Part shown: in pieces, positions 52,794-62,167 of the stretch
How positions within the stretch are numbered: the first letter of the stretch is position 1
Layout of the letters: every line of letters starts with the position of its first letter
NCBI RefSeq assembly: GCF_023955655.1
Contig: NZ_JAMXHT010000006.1
Span: forward strand, 496,001-560,000
DNA: 64,000 bases
From: Ralstonia soli
GTDB taxonomy: Bacteria > Pseudomonadota > Gammaproteobacteria > Burkholderiales > Burkholderiaceae
Direction of reading: 5' to 3'
Translations under genes and position numbers: made by a program
The notes under the pieces: generated by a model
What the model saw: only the letters and a program-made list of their open reading frames with translations
What the model was told of the DNA's origin: nothing
Database searches by the model: none

Positions 52794-53173
52794 GAGTGCA
52801 GGCGCCGCCGGCAATGGCGTGCGGCGCAATCGCCATTGTAAGGCCGGCGCCAGCCAAGACCTTGCTTGCGGTCAGAACCGGATCGTCCAAACACAACTGT
52901 ACGGGATAACCCTGCAGGCGCGCGGATCGCATCGAAAATCGCAAGAAATGGCGGGCGCACATCGGTGATCTATTCCGAATTCGGAAACAGCCTGTTGCCG
53001 GGATCAGACAGCAAACGCGCGTTTACGAACATTCGTTCGCAAATTTCGACCAAGCCCTGTAACGCGTTGATACATTAGTCAGCGACTTCGTTTGAAAGTC
53101 ATGGGGCGGGGAGACGGAAACGGAGGGTCTGCCCGCCACCCAACTCAATAAATAAGGATCTGGAGACCGACCG
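52794..53173. promoter_or_regulatory. coq7-porin intergenic region with two palindromes
   Basis: No gene is supported in these 380 bases. They contain a perfect 14-bp palindrome TTCCGAATTCGGAA (52973-52986) and a second inverted repeat CGAAC-ATTC-GTTCG (53026-53039). An AAGGATCTGGAGA ribosome-binding region precedes the porin ATG. A clear -35/-10 pair for the porin was not found. Confidence 0.45.
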
Positions 53174-54355
53174 ATGAAGAAATCGCTGCTGGCAGTGGCA
53201 GTGCTGGGCACGTTTGCGGGTGTTGCGCAGGCTCAGTCGAGTGTGACGCTGTATGGCGTGGTCGACGCGAACGTCGAATACGTCAACCATGAGCAGGCCG
53301 TTACGGCGGCCGGTGTCGCCATTCCGGGCAGCAGCGGATCGCGCGTCGCCATGCAGGCCGGTGGCCTGTCTTCCAACCGTTGGGGCTTGCGCGGCGTCGA
53401 AGATATCGGCGGCGGCCTCAAGGGTCTGTTCGTGCTGGAATCCGGCTTCGGCATGGACACCGGCACGCTGCAGCAAGGCGGTCGCCTGTTCGGCCGGCAA
53501 GCCTTCGTGGGCCTGCAGGGCAACTGGGGCAAGATCACGCTGGGCCGCCAGTACACGACGATCTTCGACATGATGGCGAACTTCTCACCGAGCGGTTACG
53601 CCACGCAGTGGGAACCGGTCGTGGGTCTGCTGGGCGCGAACTTCCGTGAAGACAACGTGGTCAAGTACGGCGCCGCCTTCGGTCCGGTGACGGTCGAGGC
53701 GCACTGGATGTTCGGCGAGCGTGCAGGCAGCAACACGGCCAACTCGGGCTACGGCGCCGGCGCGAACTACTTTGCCGGTCCGTTCGGTTTGGGCGTGGCG
53801 TATGACGAGGTGAAGGTGCTGACGGCGGCGGAAGCGCTGGGCCTGTCGGGTGGCAACGAATACGCCCGCGACAAGCGGGCGGCTGTTGCAGCCAGCTACA
53901 CCATGGGCCCGGTCAAGCTGATGGGCGGCTACCGCTATGGCAACACCGCAGCGCCGTCGAGCGGCGCCGCAGCAGCCCTGACGCCGCACCGCGACGATCT
54001 CTACTGGCTGGGCGTGAACTACCAGGCCACCCCGGCGCTGGGCCTGACGCTGTCGTACTACTACGACAACATCAAGGAAGCGACCATCGGCGGCGCCACG
54101 GTCAACCCGCGCAACCCGCAGCAATGGAACTTCATTGCCGACTACGCCCTGTCCAAGCGTACGGACGTGTACTTCACGGCCGCATACGCACGCAACGCTT
54201 CGCTCAACTGGGATTCGATCGGCTACGTGACCAACCCGGCAACGGGTGCGCAGACGTCGGTGGGCTACCTGCCGGCCGCATCGCAGACGTACTTCATCAC
54301 GCCGGACTCGACCAACCAGCTGGGCGCGGCCGTCGGTATTCGTCACAAGTTCTGA
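53174..54355 (+). CDS. Gram-negative trimeric porin
   Basis: This 393-residue outer-membrane protein belongs to the betaproteobacterial general porin family (OmpC/Omp32-like, 16-stranded). The signal peptide is residues 1-20, ending AQA, and the mature start is QSSVTLYGVVDANVEY. FGRQAFVGLQGNWGKITLGRQYTT and the C-terminal LGAAVGIRHKF with its final Phe, the BAM recognition signal, are typical. A strong terminator follows. Selectivity cannot be predicted. Confidence 0.95.
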   Translation: MKKSLLAVAVLGTFAGVAQAQSSVTLYGVVDANVEYVNHEQAVTAAGVAIPGSSGSRVAMQAGGLSSNRWGLRGVEDIGGGLKGLFVLESGFGMDTGTLQQGGRLFGRQAFVGLQGNWGKITLGRQYTTIFDMMANFSPSGYATQWEPVVGLLGANFREDNVVKYGAAFGPVTVEAHWMFGERAGSNTANSGYGAGANYFAGPFGLGVAYDEVKVLTAAEALGLSGGNEYARDKRAAVAASYTMGPVKLMGGYRYGNTAAPSSGAAAALTPHRDDLYWLGVNYQATPALGLTLSYYYDNIKEATIGGATVNPRNPQQWNFIADYALSKRTDVYFTAAYARNASLNWDSIGYVTNPATGAQTSVGYLPAASQTYFITPDSTNQLGAAVGIRHKF

Positions 54356-54403
54356 CGCGCAGTTTCGCTTTTGCCCGCCGCCCCTCTCCTTGGCGGGCGC
54401 AGG

Positions 54404-54426
54404 AAGGCACCTTCGGGTGCCTTTTT
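54404..54426 (+). terminator. Rho-independent terminator of the porin gene
   Basis: AAGGCACC-TTCG-GGTGCCTT with a stable TTCG tetraloop is followed by a T-run, 48 bp after the porin stop. Confidence 0.92.
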
Positions 54427-54528
54427 GCATGGTCGGCCATCCGCCCAGAATTGAGCCCTCTGGCAGCACAGCGCACAATGAGCGGCCTTTCATAACCACA
54501 ACAACGCGACCCCCTACGGGAGACCTGC

Positions 54529-55845
54529 ATGTCCTCTTCCACTTCCCCCGCCATGGCGCCCTCCGCACCCGGCACGGCCGCCGAAACCAGCCGCTCACGC
54601 ATCGTCTTTGCGAGCTTCATCGGCACGGCCATCGAGTTCTACGATTTCTACGTCTACGCCACGGCCGCAGCGCTGGTGATCGGGCCGGTGTTCTTTCCGC
54701 ATGGCTCGGCCACGGCGCAGGCGCTGTCGGCGTTCGTCACATTCGGGATCGCCTTTATTGCGCGGCCGATCGGCTCGTTCCTGTTCGGCCACTTCGGCGA
54801 TCGCATCGGGCGCAAATCCACCTTGGTCGCTTCACTTCTGGTGATGGGCGTATCGACCACGCTGATCGGGCTCGTGCCGGGGTATGACAGCATCGGCACG
54901 CTGGCGCCAATCCTGCTGTGCGTGCTGCGCTTCGGCCAGGGTATCGGCCTGGGCGGTGAATGGGGCGGCGCGGCGCTGCTGGCGACCGAGAACGCGCCGG
55001 CAGGCAAGCGCGCATGGTTCGGCATGTTTCCGCAGTTGGGGCCGTCAGTGGGCTTCCTGGCCTCGAACGGGCTGTTCTTCGGGCTGGCGATCGCGCTGTC
55101 GGACGAGCAGTTCCGCAGCTGGGGCTGGCGCGTGCCGTTCCTGGTGAGCGCAGTGCTGGTGGCGCTGGGCCTGTATGTGCGATTGAAGATCGCCGAGACG
55201 CCCGCCTTCCAGGCTGCCATCGACCGCCAGGAACGCGTGAAGGTGCCGGTCGCCACGCTGCTCGCGCACCACTGGTGGCCGACGCTGCTGGGCGCGCTCG
55301 CCATGGTGGTCTGCTACACGCTGTTCTATATCTCGACGGTGTTCTCCCTGTCGTACGGCGTGAGCACGCTGCACTTCTCGCGCCCGAGCTTCCTGGGGCT
55401 GCTGTGCCTGGCGGTGGTGTTCATGGGGCTGGCAACGCCGCTGTCGGCGTGGGCGTCCGACCGCTTTGGGCGCAAGCCGGTGCTGATCGTCGGCATCATC
55501 GCGGCCATCCTGTCGGGCTTTACGATGGCGCCGCTGCTGGGTAGCGGGCAAACGCCGCTGGTGGCGCTGTTCCTCATCATCGAGCTGTTCCTGATGGGCG
55601 TGACCTTCGCGCCGATGGGCGCGCTGCTGCCGGAGCTGTTCCCGACCAACGTGCGCTACACGGGCGCAGGCGTGTCGTACAACCTGGGCGGCATTCTGGG
55701 TGCGTCGATTGCGCCGTACATCGCGCAGGTGCTTGCGGCGCAGGGGGGCTTGAGCTGGGTGGGGATGTATGTGTCGACGGCGGCTGCCGTCAGCCTGATC
55801 GGCGTGCTGTGCATGCGCGAGACGCGCGACGCGAGCTTGATGTAA
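54529..55845 (+). CDS. MFS transporter, metabolite:H+ symporter (MHS) family
   Basis: This 438-residue protein has about 12 membrane segments and the MHS subfamily signatures GTAIEFYDFYVYATAAALV in TM1, GHFGDRIGRKSTLV in loop 2-3 and GGEWGGAALLATENAP in TM4-5. Relatives carry shikimate, alpha-ketoglutarate, proline/betaine or other carboxylates. The substrate is not predictable here. It converges on arfB with a 6-bp gap and has no nearby enzyme genes that would indicate a substrate. Confidence 0.9.
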   Translation: MSSSTSPAMAPSAPGTAAETSRSRIVFASFIGTAIEFYDFYVYATAAALVIGPVFFPHGSATAQALSAFVTFGIAFIARPIGSFLFGHFGDRIGRKSTLVASLLVMGVSTTLIGLVPGYDSIGTLAPILLCVLRFGQGIGLGGEWGGAALLATENAPAGKRAWFGMFPQLGPSVGFLASNGLFFGLAIALSDEQFRSWGWRVPFLVSAVLVALGLYVRLKIAETPAFQAAIDRQERVKVPVATLLAHHWWPTLLGALAMVVCYTLFYISTVFSLSYGVSTLHFSRPSFLGLLCLAVVFMGLATPLSAWASDRFGRKPVLIVGIIAAILSGFTMAPLLGSGQTPLVALFLIIELFLMGVTFAPMGALLPELFPTNVRYTGAGVSYNLGGILGASIAPYIAQVLAAQGGLSWVGMYVSTAAAVSLIGVLCMRETRDASLM

Positions 55846-55851
55846 GCCGCG

Positions 55852-56286
55852 TTAGTCCCACGAACTACCGCCGGAGCGCCCGCGCTTGATGTCGCTACGC
55901 GCGCGCTTGCCCTCCAAACGGCGGATCTTGGAAGCGCGCGTGGGCTTGGTGGCAATGCGCGACTTGGGCACCGAGAGCCCAGTCGCGATGAACGCTGCCA
56001 ACCGCTCACGGGCATCCTGGCGGTTGCGGTCTTGAGTCCGGAAGCGCTGCGCGTCGATCACGAAGACGCCCTGGTCGGTCAAACGGCGGTCGCGCTTTGC
56101 CAACAGGCGAGCGCGCACCGCGTCCGGCAACGCGGGCGATTGGGCGATATCAAAGCGCAGCTCCACGGCCGTCGATACCTTGTTAATGTTCTGCCCACCG
56201 GCCCCGCTCGCGCGCACGAAGCGCTCCACCAGTTCCGATTCCGGAATGGACAAATGGGACGTGATTTTGAGGTCGGTGCCGGGCAT
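55852..56286 (-). CDS. arfB: Alternative ribosome-rescue factor / peptidyl-tRNA hydrolase ArfB
   Basis: ArfB (YaeJ) releases ribosomes stalled on non-stop mRNA. The 144-residue protein has the catalytic GGQ (G30-G31-Q32 in GAGGQNINKVST) and the basic C-terminal tail (RASKIRRLEGKRARSDIKRGR) that enters the mRNA channel. The start MPGTDLKITSHLSI was chosen over an upstream ATG. It is a release-factor-like protein without a codon-recognition domain. Confidence 0.94.
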   Translation of the reverse strand: MPGTDLKITSHLSIPESELVERFVRASGAGGQNINKVSTAVELRFDIAQSPALPDAVRARLLAKRDRRLTDQGVFVIDAQRFRTQDRNRQDARERLAAFIATGLSVPKSRIATKPTRASKIRRLEGKRARSDIKRGRSGGSSWD

Positions 56287-56345
56287 GGCGGGATTGTAGT
56301 TCGCCAGAATGCGCATCAACCGAGTTCGCCTGGAGAGTTCAACGC

Positions 56346-56963
56346 ATGTATCACGGAGAACGTTTCAACGGCTTCAGCCACTTGGCCGGCGCCATCCTTG
56401 CTGCCGCTGGCATGGCGGTGCTGGTGACATCCTCGGCGCTGCACCACGATGCCTGGAAAGTGGTCAGCTCCGTGGTCTACGGCACCACGCTGGTCTTGCT
56501 CTACACCATCTCGACGCTGTATCACAGCCTGCGCGGGCCGGCCAAGGGCATCTTCCAGCGGCTGGACTATTGCGCCATCTACCTGCTGATTGCCGGCAGC
56601 TATACGCCGTTTGCGCTGGTGACGCTGCGCGGTCCGTGGGGCTGGACGCTGTTCGGCATCATCTGGGCGCTGGCGGCCATCGGCATCGCGCAGGAACTCT
56701 GGATCGGCCGCCGCACACGCGTTTTCTCGCTGCTGATCTATGTGGTGATGGGTTGGCTGGTGCTGATTGCGATGGGCCCGCTGGCGGCCGCGCTGCCCGC
56801 GCCGGGCCTGTGGTGGCTGGTGGCAGGCGGTGCGCTCTATACCGCGGGCATCGGTTTCTTCGTCTTTGACGAGCGCGTGCGGCACTTTCACGGCATCTGG
56901 CATGTGTTTGTGCTGGCAGGGAGTGCGTGCCAGTTCGTCAGCATCCTGCTGTACGTCGGTTAG
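56346..56963 (+). CDS. Hemolysin III / PAQR-family membrane protein
   Basis: This 205-residue protein has seven membrane segments and belongs to the YqfA/hemolysin III family. Conserved residues include ERFNGFSHLAGAILA, STLYHSL (His), DYCAIYLLIAGSYTPF and the C-terminal HFHGIWHVFVLAGSACQF, whose histidines form the presumed zinc site. The function is uncertain, and the hemolysin name is historical. A bidirectional terminator follows. Confidence 0.88.
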   Translation: MYHGERFNGFSHLAGAILAAAGMAVLVTSSALHHDAWKVVSSVVYGTTLVLLYTISTLYHSLRGPAKGIFQRLDYCAIYLLIAGSYTPFALVTLRGPWGWTLFGIIWALAAIGIAQELWIGRRTRVFSLLIYVVMGWLVLIAMGPLAAALPAPGLWWLVAGGALYTAGIGFFVFDERVRHFHGIWHVFVLAGSACQFVSILLYVG

Positions 56964-56980
56964 CCAGCCCCGACAAATAG

Positions 56981-57007
56981 AAAAGCCGCGAATCCTCGCG
57001 GCTTTTT
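56981..57007. terminator. Bidirectional terminator between hemolysin III gene and fadD
   Basis: AAAAGCCGCG-AATCCT-CGCGGCTTTT is a perfect 10-bp stem followed by further T residues on the plus strand and preceded by an A-run. It can end both converging transcripts. Confidence 0.9.
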
Positions 57008-57025
57008 CTTTGCGCTGACGCAGAC

Positions 57026-58735
57026 TCAGGCCCGCTTCTTCACCGCCTCATCGCGCAGCTCACGCCGCAGGATCTTACCAACGTTCGTCTTCGGCAGCTC
57101 GTTGCGGAACTCGATGAACTTCGGACGCTTGTAGCCGGTGAGCTGATCCTTGCAGAACTCCTGCAGCTTGGCTTCGGTGAGCGTCGGGTCGCGGCGCACC
57201 ACGAACAGCTTCACCACCTCGCCCGAGTGCACGTCGGGCACGCCCACGGCGGCCACTTCCAGCACGCCCGGGCACATCGCCACCACGCCTTCGATCTCGT
57301 TCGGATACACGTTGAAGCCCGACACCAGGATCATGTCCTTCTTGCGATCGACGATCTTGGTAAAGCCGCGCTCGTCCATCACGCCTACGTCGCCGGTCTT
57401 GAAGAAGCCATCGGCGTACATGACCTTGGCGGTCTCATCCGGGCGCTTCCAGTAGCCGGCCATGACCTGAGGGCCGCGAATGCAGATTTCGCCAGGCTGG
57501 CCGATCGGCTGATCGTGGCCTTCGTCATCGCGGATGGCGATTTCGGTGGACGGGATCGGCAGGCCGACGGTGCCCGAGAACTTGTCGGTATTGGTCGGGT
57601 TGCAGATGGCCGACGGCGAGGTTTCCGACAAGCCATAGCCTTCGATGATCGGGCAGCCCGTCACCTCGAGCCACTTCTTGGCCACGGCCTCCTGCACCGC
57701 CATGCCGCCGCCGTTGGCCACACGCAGGTTGGAGCAGTCGACGTCCTTGAACTCGGGGTTGTTCAGCAGCGCGTTGTACAGCGTGTTCACGGCCGGGAAC
57801 ATGTGGAAGCGATACTCCTTGAGCACCTTGATGAAGCCCGGGATGTCGCGCGGGTTCGGGATCAGCACCGCCAGCCCGCCCTTGCGCATCGACAGCAGGC
57901 AGCACACCGTCAGCGCAAAGATGTGATACATCGGCAGCGCGGTGATGGTGATGATTTCTTCGTCGGCAGCCAGCATGCGGCCGTCGCGACCGGGCTTGGT
58001 GAGCGCCGGGTTCATCCATGCCTCGGACTGCAGCACGTTGGCGACGATGTTCCGGTGCAGCAGCGTCGCGCCCTTCGACACGCCGGTCGTGCCGCCCGTG
58101 TACTGAAGGAAGGCCACGTCATCCGGCCCGACGGAAGTCGGCTTGAGCGTCTGCTTGGCGCCCTCTTCCAGCGCGGTGTTGAAGCGGATGCAGTTGGGCA
58201 ACTCCCACGCCGGCACCATCTTCTTGACGTTGCGCACGACAAAGTTGACCAGCATGCCCTTGAGGCCGCCGAGCAGGTCGCCCATGCTGGCCACCACGAT
58301 GTGCTTGACCGGCGTGTTGGGCAGCACCTGCTGCAGCGTCGTCGCGAAGTTCTCCAGGATGATGATGGCTTCAGCGCCGCTGTCCTTGAGCTGGTGTTCC
58401 AGTTCGCGCGGGGTGTAGAGCGGGTTGACGTTGACGACCACGTAACCGGCGCGCAGCACGGCGGCCAGCGCCACGGGGTACTGCAGCACGTTCGGCATCA
58501 TCAGCGCAACGCGGGCGCCCGGCGCCAGGCCGCGCGATTGCAGCCATGCCGCCAGCTGGCGCGAGAGCGTATCGAGCTCGCCGTAGGTCAGCACCTTGCC
58601 CATGCATTCAAACGCACGGCGGTTGCGGTTCTTCTGGAAAGAATCCTCAAGCAGATGGGCCAGCGATCGATACTGCGAGGCATCGATCTCGGCCGGCACC
58701 CCGGCGGGGTACTGCTTCAGCCACGGTTTATCCAT
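57026..58735 (-). CDS. fadD: Long-chain fatty-acid--CoA ligase
   Basis: FadD activates fatty acids to acyl-CoA for beta-oxidation or lipid use. The 569-residue ANL-superfamily protein has the P-loop YTGGTTGVSKGA (about 214-225), EGYGLSETSP (about 372), the hinge region KTGDVGVMDERGF and the C-terminal catalytic Lys in PKTNVGKILRREL. N-terminal PWLKQYPAGVPAEID is typical of FadD. A TCGAA-type palindrome lies in its promoter region, suggesting control by a TetR-type fatty acid regulator. Confidence 0.95.
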   Translation of the reverse strand: MDKPWLKQYPAGVPAEIDASQYRSLAHLLEDSFQKNRNRRAFECMGKVLTYGELDTLSRQLAAWLQSRGLAPGARVALMMPNVLQYPVALAAVLRAGYVVVNVNPLYTPRELEHQLKDSGAEAIIILENFATTLQQVLPNTPVKHIVVASMGDLLGGLKGMLVNFVVRNVKKMVPAWELPNCIRFNTALEEGAKQTLKPTSVGPDDVAFLQYTGGTTGVSKGATLLHRNIVANVLQSEAWMNPALTKPGRDGRMLAADEEIITITALPMYHIFALTVCCLLSMRKGGLAVLIPNPRDIPGFIKVLKEYRFHMFPAVNTLYNALLNNPEFKDVDCSNLRVANGGGMAVQEAVAKKWLEVTGCPIIEGYGLSETSPSAICNPTNTDKFSGTVGLPIPSTEIAIRDDEGHDQPIGQPGEICIRGPQVMAGYWKRPDETAKVMYADGFFKTGDVGVMDERGFTKIVDRKKDMILVSGFNVYPNEIEGVVAMCPGVLEVAAVGVPDVHSGEVVKLFVVRRDPTLTEAKLQEFCKDQLTGYKRPKFIEFRNELPKTNVGKILRRELRDEAVKKRA

Positions 58736-58768
58736 GGGTGTGTCTCCTGGGCGATTGTCGATTTTTTT

Positions 58769-58784
58769 TCGAATGGTCGTTCGA
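58769..58784. promoter_or_regulatory. Candidate TetR-type operator of fadD
   Basis: TCGAATGG-TCGTTCGA is a 16-bp imperfect palindrome (outer TCGAA/TTCGA perfect) flanked by T-runs, 34-49 bp before the fadD start. Its core resembles a repeat found upstream of the porin at 53026-53039. Confidence 0.45.
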
Positions 58785-58899
58785 TTTTTTCCGCATCGTA
58801 CGCGGATGTTTGTGTCAAAACAATAACTTAGACAGTTCCCTCAGACGCGCCTTGAACACCCCGGCATGCTTGAAACTGGTGCAGAAACTGTCGCTGGCA

Positions 58900-59994
58900 T
58901 CACTTTTGCGTCGCTGTGCCGTCCGTCAGTGCGGGCGGTGCGAGCCGCCGCAACGCCGCCTCGCGCTCCGGTTTGGGCTCGCGTGCCATGGCCTTGACGT
59001 CGGCGTAGAAGCGCGCCCAGTCGCCGCCATCTCGGCGGTACAGTGCCGTGAATGCCGGCACCCACTCCAGGTAGCTCGCCACCGCGCCCAGATGCGCGTT
59101 CGACAGCGGCTGCGCAAACCAGCGGTCGTAGCCGGTATAGCCGCCCCAGCTTGCCTTGAGCTTGGCGTAGTCGGCCTGCAGGCTCGCGAAGATGGTGCGC
59201 TTGCCCGCACGCTTTTCATCGTCGGACACTGGGCTCGCGTACAGCCTTTCCAACCGATTGCGGTAGTCCAGCAACAGGGCGCGGAATTGTACGCGGCGGG
59301 CATCGTATGTGGCGTATTCGGCGCGGATGTCCGGCGTGGCGGCATCGGCCAGCCAGCGTTCGACGCCGATCGTCTCGACCGTGGTGGCGAACGATTCGTT
59401 GAACGCCGTATCGCCCTTGGCATAGACCACCTGGTGCGCGAGCTCATGAAAAATCAGCCGCGCGAGTTCGCCCTCGGGCAGGCCGACGAAGGTGTTGAGC
59501 AGCGGGTCGTCGAAATAACCCAGTGTGGAATACGCAGGAATGCCGGCCACGTCCACGTCCAGTCCCTGGGCGCGCAGGGTGTCGGCGTAGGCTGTGGCGG
59601 CGTTGCGGTCGTAGTAGCCGCGATACGTCACGCAACCGACAACGAGGAAACACCACTCCTTGAGCTTGACCGACAGCTCCGGCGCGGCAAACACGTTCCA
59701 CACCGCGAACGGGCGCTTGAGGTTGGCATACACGCGATAACTGCCGTTGTCTGGCAGGCCCAGCTCGCGCGAGGCATAGATGCGGATGCTGCGGGCATCC
59801 TCCAGGCGCTTGGCGAGCGTGTCGTTGTGCGTGGCGCGTGCGTCTTCGATAGCCTGGTCGATCGACTCGCGCTGCGCCATCAGCGAGAGATGCCCGGTGA
59901 CCGACTGGTAGTAATAGCCGACGGTGTCACAGCCGGCCAGCAGCACCGAACCGGCCAGCGACAACGCGAGGCACAGCGCGCGTGCGGCACGCAT
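58900..59994 (-). CDS. Predicted lipoprotein aminopeptidase (DUF2265-like)
   Basis: This 364-residue protein resembles the predicted aminopeptidase family COG4324. A lipobox LLAGC puts the lipidated Cys at residue 22, so it faces the periplasm. The zinc motif is HELAH at 183-187 (FHELAHQVVY), and the third ligand is probably the Glu of FNESFATTVE. A CFLVVGCVTYRGYY pair of Cys lies near residue 115. The family function has not been shown as far as I know. It lies 10 bp after the Mo-oxidoreductase gene on the same strand and may be cotranscribed. Confidence 0.8.
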   Translation of the reverse strand: MRAARALCLALSLAGSVLLAGCDTVGYYYQSVTGHLSLMAQRESIDQAIEDARATHNDTLAKRLEDARSIRIYASRELGLPDNGSYRVYANLKRPFAVWNVFAAPELSVKLKEWCFLVVGCVTYRGYYDRNAATAYADTLRAQGLDVDVAGIPAYSTLGYFDDPLLNTFVGLPEGELARLIFHELAHQVVYAKGDTAFNESFATTVETIGVERWLADAATPDIRAEYATYDARRVQFRALLLDYRNRLERLYASPVSDDEKRAGKRTIFASLQADYAKLKASWGGYTGYDRWFAQPLSNAHLGAVASYLEWVPAFTALYRRDGGDWARFYADVKAMAREPKPEREAALRRLAPPALTDGTATQK

Positions 59995-60004
59995 GATCGC
60001 CTCG

Positions 60005-62095
60005 TCAGGCAGGCTGCGCGACCGGGGCGACCTCCACCAGGCAATCGTAGAAGGTGGGTGCGCGGCCCATGTCGGTCAGGCGCTGGCTGGTCAGCTCGTT
60101 GGCGTTGGTGCCGTCAGGCGCGAGCTTCTTCCACCAGATCGACAGGCCGACCACCACCCCGCGCCGGGCGCGATCCGTCACGCGGGCGCGCGCCTGCATC
60201 GTGCCGCGGTCGTTGAAGATGCGAACGAGTTCGCCGTCGACCACACCGCGCGGCAGTGCATCGTCAGGGTGGATGTCGAGATGCGGCTCGCCCTCGGTGC
60301 TGCGCAGGCTGTCAACGTTGACGAACGTGGAGTTCAAGAAATTGCGCGCCGGCGGCGAGATCATCGACAGCGGATAGCGCTTGGCCAGTTCCGGCGTGCT
60401 AACGGCCGATTCGTGCGGCGGCACATAGCCGGGCAGCGGGTCGAGCCCGTCTTTCGCCATCCGCTCGGAATAGAACTCGCAGCGGCCGGACGGCGTGCGA
60501 TAGCCGCCACGCGCAAGCGGCGCGGCGGGGTGCGCCAACTTTTGCCAGCCCTCGCGCTTGAGCGTTTCCCAGTCGATGTGCGCGGCGGCGGGGTCGTCGC
60601 GGCGCACCGCCTGGGCGGCGATGTCGTCATCGGAATCGGCGAAACAGGCATCGGCAAAACCCATGCGCTGCGCGAGTCGGCGGAAGATCTCGGTGTTCGG
60701 CAACGACTGCCCCATCGGCGCGATGGCCGCGTTATTGGCCAGCACGTAAGTGTGGCCGTAGGCCTTGTGCACATCCACGTGTTCGAGCTGCGTGGTGGCG
60801 GGCAACAGGATGTCGGCGTAGTCGGCGGTGTCGGTCTGGAAGTGCTCCAGCACCACGGTGAAGAGGTCTTCGCGCGCAAAGCCGGCTGCCACCTTGCGCG
60901 AGTCCGGTGCCACGGCCACGGGGTTGCTGTTGTAGACGACCACCGCTTCCACCTTCGGGCCGAACGACGCATCGCCCGTATGCAGGAGCGCATCGCCGAT
61001 GGTGCTCATGTTGATCGTGCGCGGAAGCCCATGGGGCAGCAGGTCCGGGCGCTGCAGCTTGGCGTTGTCGATGGGAAAAAAGCCCGACGTCGACAGTTGC
61101 AACCCACCCGCCGCATCGCGCCATGCCCCCACCAGCGACGGCAAGCACGCCACCGCGCGCACACCCTGCCCGCCGCCGTGAGCGCGCTGCATGCCGTAGT
61201 TCAGGCGGATGGCGGCCGGCTGCCTGTCGCGCACGACCGTCGTGCCGTACAGCTTGGCGAGCCACTCGATATCCGCCGCCTCGATGCCGCACAGCGTGGC
61301 CGCATATTCAGGCGTGTATTGCTGTGCACGCTCGCGCAGCGCATCGAAGCCGAGCGTCTGGTTGGCGATGTAATCGTGGTCAAGCAAGTCATCGCGGATC
61401 AGCACGTGGATCATTGCCAGCGCCAGCGCCGCATCGGTGCCGGGGCGCACGGCCAGATGGCGATGGCACTTCTCGGCCGTCAGCGAGCGGTACGGATCAA
61501 TCGCGACCAGCGTGGCGCCGCGCCGCTTGGCTTCCTGCGCGCGCGTCCAGAAGTGCAGGTTCGAGGCGATCGGGTTGGCGCCCCAGATCAGGATCAGCTT
61601 GGCATCCTGCACGTGTTCGATGTCCATGCCGAGGCTCGCGCCGTACGTGTAGCGCAGCGCCGTCGCGCCGGCCGACGCGCAGATGGTGCGATCGAGCAGC
61701 GATGCCCCCAGCTTGTGGAAAAAGCGCGCGGCCATGCTCTCGCCTTGCACCAGCCCCATGGTGCCGGCGTAGCTGTACGGGAGGATGCCTTCCGGGTTGC
61801 GCGCTGCAATGTCGCCCAGGCGCGCGGCGATGGTGTCGAGCGCCTCGTCCCAGGTGATGGGCGTGAACTTGCCCTCGCCCTTCGCGCCCACGCGCTTCAT
61901 CGGCGTGAGCAGACGGTTCGGGTGATACGTGCGTTCGGTGTAGCGGTTGACCTTGGTGCAGAGCACGCCGGCCGTGGTCGGGTGTTCCGGGTCGCCTTGC
62001 ACGCGGGTGGCGCGGCCGTCTTCCACGGTGACGAGCAAGGCGCAGGTGTCGGGGCAATCGTGCGGGCAGGCGGCACGGATGACTTGGGTGGACAT
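60005..62095 (-). CDS. DMSO-reductase-family molybdopterin oxidoreductase
   Basis: This 696-residue enzyme has an N-terminal [4Fe-4S] site C10-x3-C14-x3-C18-x27-C46 (CPHDCPDTCALL). The three molybdopterin domains follow: GTMGLVQGES, ICASAGATALRYTYG, LILIWGANPIASN, VYNSNPVAVAPDS, TTQLEHVDVHK, and a C-terminal MopB-binding NDRGTMQARARV. It lacks a signal peptide, so it is cytosolic. No electron-transfer or membrane subunit gene is adjacent. The start MSTQVIRAACPHDC was chosen since the earlier ATG adds only non-conserved residues. Substrate unknown; relatives include formate dehydrogenase-like and uncharacterised proteins. Confidence 0.87.
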   Translation of the reverse strand: MSTQVIRAACPHDCPDTCALLVTVEDGRATRVQGDPEHPTTAGVLCTKVNRYTERTYHPNRLLTPMKRVGAKGEGKFTPITWDEALDTIAARLGDIAARNPEGILPYSYAGTMGLVQGESMAARFFHKLGASLLDRTICASAGATALRYTYGASLGMDIEHVQDAKLILIWGANPIASNLHFWTRAQEAKRRGATLVAIDPYRSLTAEKCHRHLAVRPGTDAALALAMIHVLIRDDLLDHDYIANQTLGFDALRERAQQYTPEYAATLCGIEAADIEWLAKLYGTTVVRDRQPAAIRLNYGMQRAHGGGQGVRAVACLPSLVGAWRDAAGGLQLSTSGFFPIDNAKLQRPDLLPHGLPRTINMSTIGDALLHTGDASFGPKVEAVVVYNSNPVAVAPDSRKVAAGFAREDLFTVVLEHFQTDTADYADILLPATTQLEHVDVHKAYGHTYVLANNAAIAPMGQSLPNTEIFRRLAQRMGFADACFADSDDDIAAQAVRRDDPAAAHIDWETLKREGWQKLAHPAAPLARGGYRTPSGRCEFYSERMAKDGLDPLPGYVPPHESAVSTPELAKRYPLSMISPPARNFLNSTFVNVDSLRSTEGEPHLDIHPDDALPRGVVDGELVRIFNDRGTMQARARVTDRARRGVVVGLSIWWKKLAPDGTNANELTSQRLTDMGRAPTFYDCLVEVAPVAQPA

Positions 62096-62167
62096 CGGAG
62101 GCTCCGGAATGGGGTGGCGGCCAGACAACATACGCGGCCGCGTTGATCCGGAAATTGTAATCGCGCG

